From contig NW_025062477.1 of the NCBI RefSeq assembly GCF_000002995.4, positions 3,444,649 to 3,508,648 on the forward strand: DNA of 64,000 bases, in the 5' to 3' direction. Each line of letters opens with the position of its first letter. Position 1 is the stretch's first letter. The notes beneath the pieces are model-generated. The model was not told the DNA's origin, did not search any database, and saw only the letters and a list, made by a program, of their open reading frames with translations. Both the position numbers and the translations under genes were made by a program. The DNA is from Brugia malayi (Eukaryota; Nematoda; Chromadorea; Rhabditida; Onchocercidae). Of the stretch, positions 1 through 12,813 are shown piece by piece.

Positions 1-142
1 AACCTTCGGCCTGACGAGAAGGTTATCTTTGCGCCAGCAACAACGGATTATCTTAAAATACATGGTAATGGATTAATAGAGCTTATCAAACCTTTGAATT
101 ATGAATTCGAAATGTCGCATCAAGCAGCTGTACAGATTAGCG
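1..142 (+). CDS. hmr-1: hmr-1 exon 1 (of window; 5' partial), EC repeat end
   Basis: Frame 1 is open from base 1 to the GTATGT donor at 143 and ends in phase 1. It reads an EC core: [14 protein letters not shown] matches the usual G-x-I-x-L-x-KPLDYE strand. The true exon may begin upstream of the window. Joining to exon 2 restores the cadherin frame exactly. Confidence 0.8.
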
Positions 143-1623
143 GTATGTTCAAAGGTTAGCAATCATTTAACTCACTACCTGATTCGTTCCAATCAAATAT
201 TATTTCAATTTAGCATGCTGTATTTTTGCTAATAGCAATTTATTTGCTTGTTTTGAATATTGCAGAATATTATGATTAAATCATTAATGTTTTTTAATCT
301 TTCAAATTGCTTACTTTTACTCCTTTTTTACCATTATAAGTCAAAAAAAAAAAAAAAAATGAGTAATACATTAATCTTTGATTTTTGTGGTCATGATAGA
401 AATATCATTTAAATAAGCCCAGTCTATGTTTAATTAGCCAAGTTAATTAGTTATCGAGGAAGCCTCTGAATACAGATTCTTTCATTTTTTGCAGTTTTTT
501 TTTTTTTTTTTTTTCGGCTGAACAACTTTTTTCACATTATTACAATATTTTTATGCTTTAATTAATTTCATTTACAACTCGAAGCAAAAAATTTTAATTT
601 ACTCATTTCAAACATTTTGATTAAAATAATAATTAAAAATTTCATTATGCTATAGGCATAATTAAGACAAAAATAATAGGATGAAAACTAAATGAAAAAA
701 AAAAAGAAAATTCAAATTTTCTCCATTTGAATCGTTAGAAATGAGAAAGAGAAAATGAATAAATTACTTTTTTTTTTTTTTTTTCTTTTTCTTCTCTTAA
801 ATTTTATCAAAAGTTTTCAATTTTATTTTATTATGCAATAATATTTGAGAATATCACAAAACAGAACGATTTTTTCTTCCTAAAATTATGATCATTTGTT
901 ATTGATCAAAATAAATTTATTTGTAATTGATCAAAAAACAAATTTTGTTTATGACCGATCGAAAGAAACTTATTTTGTGATCGACGAACTTTTCTTTCAT
1001 TTTTCTTTTCTTATGGGTAAAAGTATACAATGCCTTCACTTCTTTTCACTTTCAGAAATCAAAATATGCAAATTAGAAAATTTATTAAATTACAAATGTG
1101 AATTTAATAATATGTTTTTTTTTTTTTTGAAAAATCAATTTTAATTGTTATCATAACATTTTTTACAAATAATTCTTCCAATTTAAATATTTGTTAGTAT
1201 TAAAGGGATATGTGATATACTCTAACATCATTTAGTCAAATAAATTTTGATTATGGGTAGTAGTGGTGGTGGTGGTGGTGGTTAACTCATGGGAATTTGT
1301 CATCTAAAAATATAAAATTGCTTATTGCTATTGCTATTGTTGTTGTTGTTGTTATGATTTTGTCATCTCAATGACACATTGCAAAAAAAAAAAAAATTAA
1401 AATTAATTTTTATCAAAATATGAAAATATCTCATAGACAATTGCTAAACAAAACAAAAATAAAAAAGTTTTATTTTTGTTCTTTTCCATATTTCTGCCAG
1501 AACAGATTAGAACAGGTGTTCACGGTTGGAGGTGTCCAATTGATTCATTAGCATTGCACACACACAGCTGTTGCTTAAAACTATTTGGTCTTCTTGACTT
1601 TCTGATCAATTACTATGCTTATT

Positions 1624-1658
<35 letters not shown>

Positions 1659-4600
1659 CAAATATGAAATTAAATTTTTTAAAAATTTAATACAAAAGAA
1701 ATGAAAAATAAGTAGAAAAAAAAAATAGAAATTGTTTATTTCATTTAAAATATTTAAATTAGCATTTTTTTTTTGAATTGAATTGAATTAAAATTGTCAT
1801 AAATAAAAAAAAAAATTTTTTTTTATTTTTGCTAGAATATTTACATATATAAATTGAATTGTGTCAAATTTCTAATATAATAAATTATTGAAATTAACGT
1901 TATTAAACAGAACATTTTGTCAATTTAATAAAATTTTATAAACCAATAAAGTTCGTAAATTTTTTAAAAATTTAATATAAAAGAAATAAAGAATAAGTAG
2001 AAAAAAATAGAAATTGTTCGTTTCATTTAAAATATCATAGAAATTAGTAATTTTTTTTTTTTTTGAATTGAATTAAAATTGTCATAAATAGAAAAAAATT
2101 TTTTTTTTATTGTCTCTAAAATATTTGCATATATAGATTGAATTATGTCAAATTTCTAATATAATAAATTATTATTAAATTTAATTTTCATTTAATTGTT
2201 GAATAATTTTGCAATGCTAAAATGTATTGACCAAAAGATTGATTGATGCATAGTTTTAGCTAAATAAAGCTTTTAAATTGGGAAGAAAAAGGAAAGAGAA
2301 GAGAGAATAGTAAAGCAATGTGAATTTATTAATTAAAAAAAAAAGATCTAAAATGCTTCTTCTTTTTTAGCTTAGCATGAAAGACTTAATAAATTTTGAT
2401 CAAATCTCATGGGATATTTGCAAAACATTGAAATATGACATTGCAAGTAAAAATAAATTTGAACTCTCTTTGATATAATTTGTCTTTATTTAGAAATAAT
2501 TTAATTTGAATTTAATTTAAATTTGCTAATAAAAAAAAAAAAAGTTTATGCATGCATAATGCATGCATGCATTATGCATCCTGCATTTCTAACTAACTAT
2601 GTCATTACAGCACATTTAACTAGTAGTAGCACTTAACTAAGTGCTTCTACAGAAACTATTGCTTGAACAATAAAATCATTCCCGCTTAAATGCAAATGTA
2701 TACCCAAAAGTACTTAATGGAATTCCCTCCTGAGAATCGAAAAGAGGTAGTAGAAAAGTAAGCCAAGAATTAAATTTTATAATGCTAGAAGGGAAGCTTA
2801 TATATATACATGCATTCAAATATATTGCTTTTGTTAGCATAAAAATTAATTAATTTCTTTTTGATAGACAATTGATTTTTTTTTTAATTTTAAATTAAAT
2901 TAAAACATTTGCTTTGTAAGTTTTTGCTATTAGCTAAAAGTTGAAGTTTTTTTTTTTTTGAAGAAAGCATAAATTTAGAGTATGTAATGTTCATTTTGCA
3001 ACATGTAAACTGAATGTTAATGTTAGATAAAATTTGAAATATGATAGTTTGTAAAAAAAAAAAAAAATGAAATGTCAAGAATAAGAAAGAAGAGTGTAAA
3101 TTAAAGTTTAACAAATGAATTAGATTTTTAAACAATACATTAAAAAAAAAAAAAAAAAAAAAGAAAAATTGACTGATTTTAATTTAATTATTATAAGTTA
3201 GTGATCGCTTCTGAGGTCACTAATAATGGAAGCAGTAAACAATCTTTAATTGTTGTAGCATTTTAGATATGCGTGTGACCAAAAGTGCTTTAATAGTGTA
3301 ATTTATGACCTTAATGGAGGATCGATCATTTTTATTCTATAAATGGATTTAGACTGCAATTCTAGTTTTCATGAGATGAAAAGATCAAAGTTTAGATATT
3401 ATCTAAACTTCATTGACTGAAATTGAATTGATTCAATAAGATTTTACCGGAGTTTTAATTTTTGATTATTGGCTAATCAATTTTGGCAATACCTGGATGA
3501 CCGGAAATGATTGATGGACAGGTGTCGCTAACCATTTGAAAGCGATACCTAATCATAATTCAATGAATATTGCGTGTAAAAGGTAGCAAATATTACACAT
3601 ATGCAGATGGAGATGTCAAATTGTCCCATAATTTCTCGTCTATAAAAAGATATTTAACCATTGAAATATGAGGGAAATGTGTCAATGAAGATCAGATTTT
3701 ATTGAAGAGGATTGATAAATAAAGTAAATAAATTTGAATAGATGATGAATTGAGATAATAGATGAATAATCGAGAAAGGAATTAATTAATGACTAAATGA
3801 AATAATAATTTGCAAAAAAAAAAAAAAGCTGACGCAAGCATTTCTTTTCTTTAAATTTGACATTTCGTTTTTTTTTTTTTTTTTTTTTTTCTATTTCCTT
3901 TCTTTTGTTAATCTTTCTTTTCTTTTTTTTTTTTTCTACAAATTATTCATCATTGCTACATAAGTAATACTTTTTTATCTATTTGCATATCACATTATCA
4001 TATCATTCATTTCATATCCAAATCCATTTACTTACTTCTTATCATCCAATAAATTTTGCAAACTATTAAATGCAAGCTATAATTAAGCTTAAGCTTAATT
4101 ATTCCCATTTTACTAATTGTACTATTCAGAAGAGAAAGAAGAATGAAAATTTAGGATACACTTCAAAGACAATGAAAATTTACGAATACATACAAATTTT
4201 GCATTTTCTTTGAACTTATGTAAATTAAGTCTAATTGTTAATTTACTAACAAATTTTGTCTATTTGTTTTGTTTGTTTGTTCGTTCCTTTCTTTTTGAGT
4301 ATTATTTATGCTTAATTATTGGTTAGAAATAACAACCATTCTTATCTGTTATAATTAAATTAAATGCTTTAGTAGAAGAAAAGAGAAAAGGAAAACAAAA
4401 GACCCATAATGACCTGATAAGTTAGCATTTTATGCTTTTTAAAAAGCATAAAATATATTCCATCTCTTTAGCATTTATCTTCTTCCATCTGCTCAGATGT
4501 GTTAATCCAATGTATGTCTCGACAACTTCAAACCAGATGTGACAAAAAGTAGGAAAGATAAGACCATAAAGTGGTAAAGTTGTAGGTAATAAAAATAAAT

Positions 4601-7600
4601 GAATGAATCATATCAAATGGACAATAGCACAATCTTTGATTTCTAATTTTAATCAGAAATGATTATCGCTAAGATTAACGCTATTATTATCATTGCATCA
4701 TACATTAATTATATCATGTCATCATCAAAAAATCTTTATTACAATTGAAATGATCACTATAATTGCTATCATTATCATCATTTTCATATTTTGTTTATTA
4801 ATTCAAATTTTAATAATGAAATGTAATTTGATTATATCTGTTATCTCAAATTTTTCCTTTTTGCTTCTTTCTCTAACATTATTGAGCATTTTTCCCTTCT
4901 TTTTTTTTTTTTTTTTTAGCAAGAATTCAAATAAGTAAATTACAAATTTTCAAAAAAATTAAAAAATTTAGATTGAAATTTTATTTTAGCATTCGCTTAC
5001 AAAATATTTCTTATTGCATAACATTTATTTCATTTTAAATGAAATTTTTTAAATCATTCATTCATTGAAATATTCATAAATTTTCAAAAAAAAAAAAAAA
5101 AAAGAGAAAAAAAGAAAGCAATCTAAAATCAAATGAATCAAATTTTAGTAACATTAAATTATTTTAAATTTATATCCAAGTAATTCTACTAATTCTGCTA
5201 TTAATATTAGCTGAGATATAATAATAATAACATATGTAATTGAAATATTTTAATGATAAAAACTTTTTTTTTTATAAAAAATATTACACAGATTTGTTGT
5301 TTTGATTTAATATTTGATAGAATGAATTTAGTTCTTATCGCTTTTCTATCTCTCAATGAATGAGTAAAAGCTTTAATTGAGTTTCTAGCAGTGATAATGA
5401 TATGATAGTTTGGTGTTCGATGACAATTGATGGGTAGGTAATCCTTTCTTTCCCATCTATCCATCCTTCCATCCATCCACCCGTCCATCCGTCCAAAGTA
5501 AGTAACACTTTCACACCCTTGCGTATAGTTCGGGAAGACAAGAAAGAGATTTGCAGGGGAACATTTATTGGATTATAACTCTCACTTCAAGGTCAAAGGA
5601 CACATTGCATCCGTTTCATTCTGACATAAGGATGACAATGATAATGAGTGCTGATGCAGTTAGAAAAGAAGGGAAAAAAGAAGTGTAATATTAAGGGACA
5701 GGTTAATTAATACCTGTGCATTTATGAGAAATGAATTTGTGAAAGATTTGTAATTATTTGACATCTTTTTTTAATGATAATATAGGAAATATTTGAAATT
5801 TCATTTGAATTGTAAATTAGAAATGAAAGAAAAAATTTTTAAAGTTTTATTCATATTTAAAATTTTTTTCTAATTTCAAAAATAATCTCTCGAAAAATTT
5901 GCTAATTTTAAAGAGATAATTTGTAAAAGTTTTTCTTTCAGTTAATATAATTGTAATAATAATAACAATATAAATAATAATAATGATAATAATATAAATA
6001 ATAATAATAATTAGATAGAATAAATTAAGACACTTTCTTTAGTTTTCAATGGGAATAAGAAAATGTATTATATAAATTTGTTAATTTCATCAGGGCTGTT
6101 GTTGCCAATTGATTAATTACTCATTGCTTTGAAGTAATTTTGGCACTCTTTGTGAAATGCTTATTTGAAAATGAAATAAGAAATTTAAAGATGGAAAAGA
6201 AAGCTTAAGAGAAATAAGAGTTTATTAACTAATATTTGAACTTAAAAATATATTTAACTACAATTAAGCTATCTCTATTGTTAATTATATATTTCTTATA
6301 TGAATTAAATTATTTTATTTTTATTGTTAAGTGGAAGAAATAGAAGAAAAAAGCCTTCAAATAGCTTATTTCAGTAATCATCTTACTCTAATTGTTTTTT
6401 TGTTTTTTTCGTTCTATAATTTTATATGCTAAATTTTACTAACACAATTACTGTTTTATTCCATTATTTTTATAAATAATATGTTAATAGAAATAACTGA
6501 AGAATATAAAAGGTTATAGGTCATAATTTATTATTGTATTAGTAAAATCAAGAATGATATGATAAGATAAAGAAGGAATGTAGCAAGAAATTGCTGATAA
6601 ATTTTGAAATGAAATGAAATGAAATTTCTTTTTTATCCACTATTCCTATTTGATCAATTCATCTAATTCAATCTTTTCCATTAAATGTTCAACTTTATTC
6701 TCGAAATGGCCTTGCATAAATCAATCACACTAATCAACCTGAATATTAATGGTTCAGGGTCATTATCACCATTATAAAAGAAGCATTGATGAACGAAGAG
6801 CATTTATTCATTTATCCTTTAAGTTATGCATAGATAAAAGTTTTATATCGATTTACTGATACATTTACATTTGTATGATCGTTGACAATTAGCGCTTTTC
6901 ACGGCAAAATAAGAGACAATAGCGCATTAAGTTATTATTTTGATGAAATGAAAAGTGTTTTGGATGGGTAATGGCAGTGGTTAATTTGAAAATTAATGCA
7001 TAAATTAAGATTAAAATTAAAGCAAATACTATGTGATTGACAAAAATATATGATAATACCTGCAGAAATGTCGCATTTTTTGAAAGATCGAAGATAAAAA
7101 TTTTTTTTATTAAATTAACATAATACTTTTTTAGATATCAAAATATTTGAAGAAAATTTTGATCTCATTGATATTTTTTATTTTATTGATTGATTTGATT
7201 GGGTTAGATTATGATAAAATGAAATGTTTCATTTCATTTCATTTCATTTCTTAACAAAATATTTTCATAGTATTTTGTGATAAATTTGTGGAAATTTGAA
7301 GTTTAGCTAATTAAAGTAAGCAGTAATGAGATGAATTTTTGTTCTAGTTTTTACTCAAATTTCAAGAATTTACTTATTTGTAATGAATGCATGCAAAAGC
7401 AAACAAATTCGTAGAAATATGCTAATTAATTGGCAAATGCTATTTGCAAGACTTCGACACTTGCATTTGTGTTTGCTATTTTATGCATGCTTTGTAGGCC
7501 AATATGGCTTTGAAATAATCGAATTCATTAAATGAGTCTTGGCCGCTTGGCTTAGCTTTCTTGTAGGCTAAGCTTTGGGGAATGCTTCATTAAGAAAGGT

Positions 7601-10600
7601 ACAATGCAAATTGGTAAAAGATAAATGATGAAGTAATAGAATTCTAATTCATTGTTTATACTAAAAATAAAAAAAAAAAAAAAAAAAACAGACAAATAGA
7701 TAATTAGCATATTTTGATAATTTTTAAATAAGTGAAAAAATTTTATGAAACAGTGAAAACGAGTAAAATGTTAATCGAAATTTTTTATTAATTAACTAAT
7801 TTTTAGTTAATCAAACAAAATTTTTAATAAATAACATTTCTTGGCTGAATAAATATAAAAAATTATTTAACAAATAATATTTCTTGGCTGAATAAATTTA
7901 AATTTTATTAAATAGCAAATGTTTTTATTTCATAGAAATTAAAACAAAATAAATCTTCTTGTCAGCATTAATAACTTAGAATATGATAGAGTATATTTCT
8001 TCTTTGCATTCATTTATTTTAAATTTAAATAGCAGAATATCATTTCATAGATTTCAATTTAATGAAATAATCATTGAAAAAATTTTTTCCATTAATCAAT
8101 CAAATTGCTGTGCTAATTATCCATCAAACTAAATGGAATAATAGAAATGAATTTGAAATCTGATTAGGCTTGATAACAAATATTCAAATTTAATTATACA
8201 TTTTCCAATTATACAATTATTTGCTGATTGCAAGGGTTCATACACAGAAATAAACAACAAAGTCCATTTACATTTCTTACTTAATACATATATAACTTTT
8301 ATCAGTTAAATTATACAAAGTTAATACAATCATTTCTTATCATTCTGTAATGAATGCATTGATAAGATAACTTGAATTAATCAAATATTTTAATTCTTAA
8401 CAATAATTTGAATTAATGGAATGTTTTAATTTTTAAAAATAATTTGAATTAATCGAATATTTTAATTTTTAAAAATGATTTCAATTAATTAAATATTTTA
8501 ATTTTTAGCAATAATTTGAATTAATGGAATATTTTAATTTTTAAAAATAATTTGAATTAATCGAATATTTTAATTTTTAAAAATAATTTCAATTAATTAA
8601 ATATTTTAATTTTTAAAAAATGTAAAAAAAGGATATGATAAGCTAATTTTTAGTTCGTGTACAAATGATAAGAATGGAAGTATTAGATGTAGACGAACCG
8701 CCAACATTTCTAAATGGACCAAAGCCATATAAAGCTGTGGTAGCATATGATCAACCAATTGGAATGCATATTTATAAAGTAAATTTTTGAAATTAACATT
8801 TATTTGATAAAAGTTAAATGTTTATATAAAGTTATGTAAATTTTAAAACATTATGTTTAAAAAAATTTAAAAAAAAAAAAAAACAGCATTTAAAATTTTT
8901 TTTCTCCTTTTTATAAACGAAATATTTAAATTGTATTAATTTAAAATTTAATTACAATATTAAGTATTTTTCTTAAATTTTTAAAAATGTTAATTCAAGC
9001 ATTACATTGGAATATTTGTTGTTGATATGTGTGAGTGAGAGAGAGAGAAAAATTGAAATAAACTATTACAAAAGGATTTATTTAAATTTAAATGATAAAT
9101 TTTATTTCTTTTATAAAAAACAAATTAAATTTTATGTGATATGTTTTTTTTTTTTTATAAAAATTTATGTTAAAATTGGTCTAATAACATTGAGAAGAAA
9201 ATTTTTTTCTATCAAAAGATATCATCAAAATGACATGGAAATAAGATTAATTAATGCATTTTATTTTATTCTGTTCAGTCTTCCGTTTTTTTTTTTTCTA
9301 AAAAGCATAAAATTGCATCAATTTTTTGGCTCATCGTTTTTTTTTTTTTGGATTATTTCACTTACAAATAAAGAAGTCATTAATTTTCCGATCCGAAAGA
9401 TGAAAACCATAGGGACCGGAATGTAAGGGAAGGATTTAGGAAAAGAGAAATGAACAAATTTAAATGAGATATTAGATTGGTGAGGTATTAAAATGGTTTA
9501 AAAATAAAACCAAATAAATGATACATTATGTAGTAAACAACTCAATGAATAATTGTTGGGAAAAAAAAAAAACATTTCATTGTTAAATCATGAAAAAGTG
9601 ATATTACTTTAGTAATTGAAAAGGGAAAGTTTAACAGTAAAGTTTTTTGGTGATAAAATTATAAAAGAAAAAAGAAAGATTTAATAATTTCAAAAAAATT
9701 TCAAATTTGACAAATTGATTTTGTAATTTCAAAAAATTTCAAATTTGACAAATTTTTAAATTACAGTTTGTTGCTCGTGATGAAGCAGGTGATGGTGATG
9801 ATAATGTTGAATATCGGCTTATCAATACCGAACGTTAGTATCATTATCCTTTTTTTTTTCAATTTAATTTGATTGGTTATATCAGTGATAAAAAAATGAT
9901 AAGAATTAATTTAAAAGTTTGACAGACTTTGTTGTAATTAATAATAAAATAAAAAATGGTTCAATTTTTAGATTTTTGATAACATTTATGATATTTGTTT
10001 GTCTTTTTAATTTGATTATGCTAATTAAATAATGAATTTCCTTCATCTGAAAATAAAAATAATAACATATGCAATAATATTTTATTCATTTCTATATTTT
10101 GTAAATAAAATTTTAATAACTATAAAATTGGAAAAATTTTAAAAGATATTATTTACAGTAAATTTTAATATGCTACCATTTTTCAAATGAAAAAAATAAA
10201 TAAAAGAAATTTTGATTTGTTATTTGGAAAGTTTAGGAGGTGAAATTTTATTTGGATTAAAAAATTTTTTTTCTTTATTTTATAAAATATCCAAATATTA
10301 TAAATTATTATTTTGCAGCTCGAGGTACATTTACGGTTGATCCAGTAAGTGGTGTGGTGCAAACAGCATTGAAACATTATAAACCAGGTGAAACCTACCG
10401 TATTTTTGTTCAGGCACGAGATCGAACACCAACAGATCCTGAAATTTCGCAGGTGCAAATTTAAAATTATGCTTTTGTGGCTGAAATTAAATTCATTCTT
10501 ATTTATAAAAATTTTTAATGATTTTAGCAGCGAATAGAAACTTTATTGAATTTTCTTTGAATTTTTGTAGTTATATTTTAGTAATTAACAAACTAATTAA

Positions 10601-11710
10601 TTAATTATTCTTTTGCTATTTTATTTTATTTTGTTTGATTGGCAATTGAAATTTTGCTTAATTTCTTTCATCCATAATTTTTGAGTGAAATTCTATTTAT
10701 TGAAAATTAGATTTTGAATTTTAGGATAGTGAAGTTGCAGTACTGGAAGTATTTGCTGGTGATCGTGCACCGCAATTTGTTGAGCAACAGTATACAGTTC
10801 TTGTTCCGGAAAATACTGAAATTGGCTCCAGGTATTAGCTATTACCCATTTTTTTTTTTTTTTTTTTATGGCTAAGATTAAAAAGGAGTTTTAAAATTAA
10901 TAAAAATACCATTTCAATTCATTCATTCTTAAAATAAATGAATTTGAACTAAAAATAAATTAAATTTAAACTTAAAATGCGCAAATTTTTAAGTGAAAAT
11001 GCTTCTTTAATTAATTAAAAATAAAAGAATTAAAAGAAAAATTATCAAATACTATTAAAATTTAGCATAATAGCTATCAGAGCAGAATGTTTTAAACCAA
11101 TTGATAAGCGACGTAGCAAAGGTAAATTATCATATCAATTATATTTGGATACAAGTTTAACTGAACGTGAATTATCATCATACTTTACAATTGATGCTGA
11201 AAGTGGCTTAGTTCAATTGACAAAAGCGCTTGATTATGATGATGATACACTACCAAAGCATCATCAATTAAAAGGTTTGTTTAAATTTTTACAACCTTTT
11301 CTTAAATTTGACAGCGAGTTGTATTAAAGTTAAATTTTATTAAATTTACATCAAATTATTATAATAGCTAGAAAAAAGTTATATTAGCGAGTAATAATTA
11401 GTAAAATAATTAAGTGTATAATTTATTGATTATATTGTTTATAGCTGGTATTTAAGCTAGATATGAATTTTTCCGCTTCACTTATCCGTTCTTTCATGAA
11501 ATTTCTAATTCAGTTTTATAATAGGCTTAGGCTGTCTTAATTTTCATCTTCAACGAATGGAAAAGTCTTACTTACATTTAAAATCCAATTTTATTTCTGT
11601 TATATGCTTCATTTGATTTTAAGAAATTTTAGCTAAATATATATAATATATATGTGATAATGAATAGTTTGCTAACTGAATTGAACTTATTTAGCATAAA
11701 TTAGCTTTTT

Positions 11711-11744
<34 letters not shown>

Positions 11745-12777
11745 TAGAATATAAATAAATAAAAAAGTTAAATTTGTAGCTTTTAACATGTTAGTATCTT
11801 AGCATGTATGTTTGTTTAAGAAAAGATAGAAAATACAAATGCAAATTAAAATTATTTTTATGTTGAAAAAAAATTATTTTAAGTTAAATTTTAAAATTAT
11901 TTTAAGTCTAGTAAGTTATGTCTAAAAAAATTTAAATAAAATATGCAAGTTTTGTCATAGTCTTTTGTTCGTTCAAGCTGAAATAATCATTCCTACCTTT
12001 TGTTTTTCAAATTTAAAAAATCTTCAAATGATAAAAAAGCTTTTTATAAATTTTTGATTTGTAAATTTTATTTATTTATTTTTTTGCTGTCTTTTAAACC
12101 AAACTAATAATTTAGATTAGACTGAATAAATCATAATTATAAGAGAAGAAAAATAGTTAAATTGAATGAGTGAAATAAATCAAAGATTTTTATAAAAAAA
12201 AGTTTAGTAATGCTCTAATGCCATCTAACTTATAATTTCTTTTTTAAATTATAATTTGTAAGCTATAATTTTTTTTTAAACAATTATAGTTAACTTATAA
12301 ATAATTATAATTTCTTTATGAAATTAATAAATTCTAAGTCTCTAGAAGAGTATTCGAGAAATAGAATAGATCTGAATTGTTAAATATAAGCTAAAATATT
12401 TAAAATCATAAAATAATTTGCATATTTTAAAGAAAATGAAAAATTTTTGCAGAAAAAAAAATGCATAAAACAAATTTGAAAGTATGCATTATAATAGTAG
12501 ACTAATAGAACTTTTTATTTTTTAATTAAAAAATTTGAATTGACAATTGCTGAAGCTTATATATGCATAATTAATGCCATAAATCCATAATGATCTTTTA
12601 ACTATCAAAGTTTAAATTTCTGAAATAATTCCAATTAATTCGTAATGGAATAAAAATTTGCTTAATTATTTCTTCTATAATAAGCTTTTATATTAAATTG
12701 AGATTAATTTTTATTTAATTAATTAATTTTTTATTTAAGATATATGATTAATTAACTTTTATAAGATATAAACGAGT

Positions 12778-12813
<36 letters not shown>

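Larger units (their letters stand above)
143..8653 (+). other. Intron 1 of window (8.5 kb): repeats only
   Basis: No exon with cadherin similarity or convincing coding potential was found here. It holds long A/T runs, (GGT)n at about 1258-1282, a diverged 0.2 kb tandem duplication, three perfect palindromes (2552-2579, 4079-4102, 4427-4454), an ATCC-rich run at 5454-5495 and a 36 bp minisatellite next to exon 2. A long intron early in the gene is a plausible home for neuronal enhancers, but none is demonstrated. Confidence 0.75.

Noticed and set aside
1476..1667. Open frame after TTCTGCCAG that might be an exon of the gene
   Set aside because: The peptide has no cadherin features, it ends in poly-T, and exons 1 and 2 join in phase without it.
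5207..5541. Minus-strand frames with repeated MDGW
   Set aside because: Translation of the ATCC-type simple repeat.
9007..9426. 139-codon open frame in intron 2
   Set aside because: It is built from poly-T, poly-A and a GA run, and gives F- and K-rich translation with no domain.
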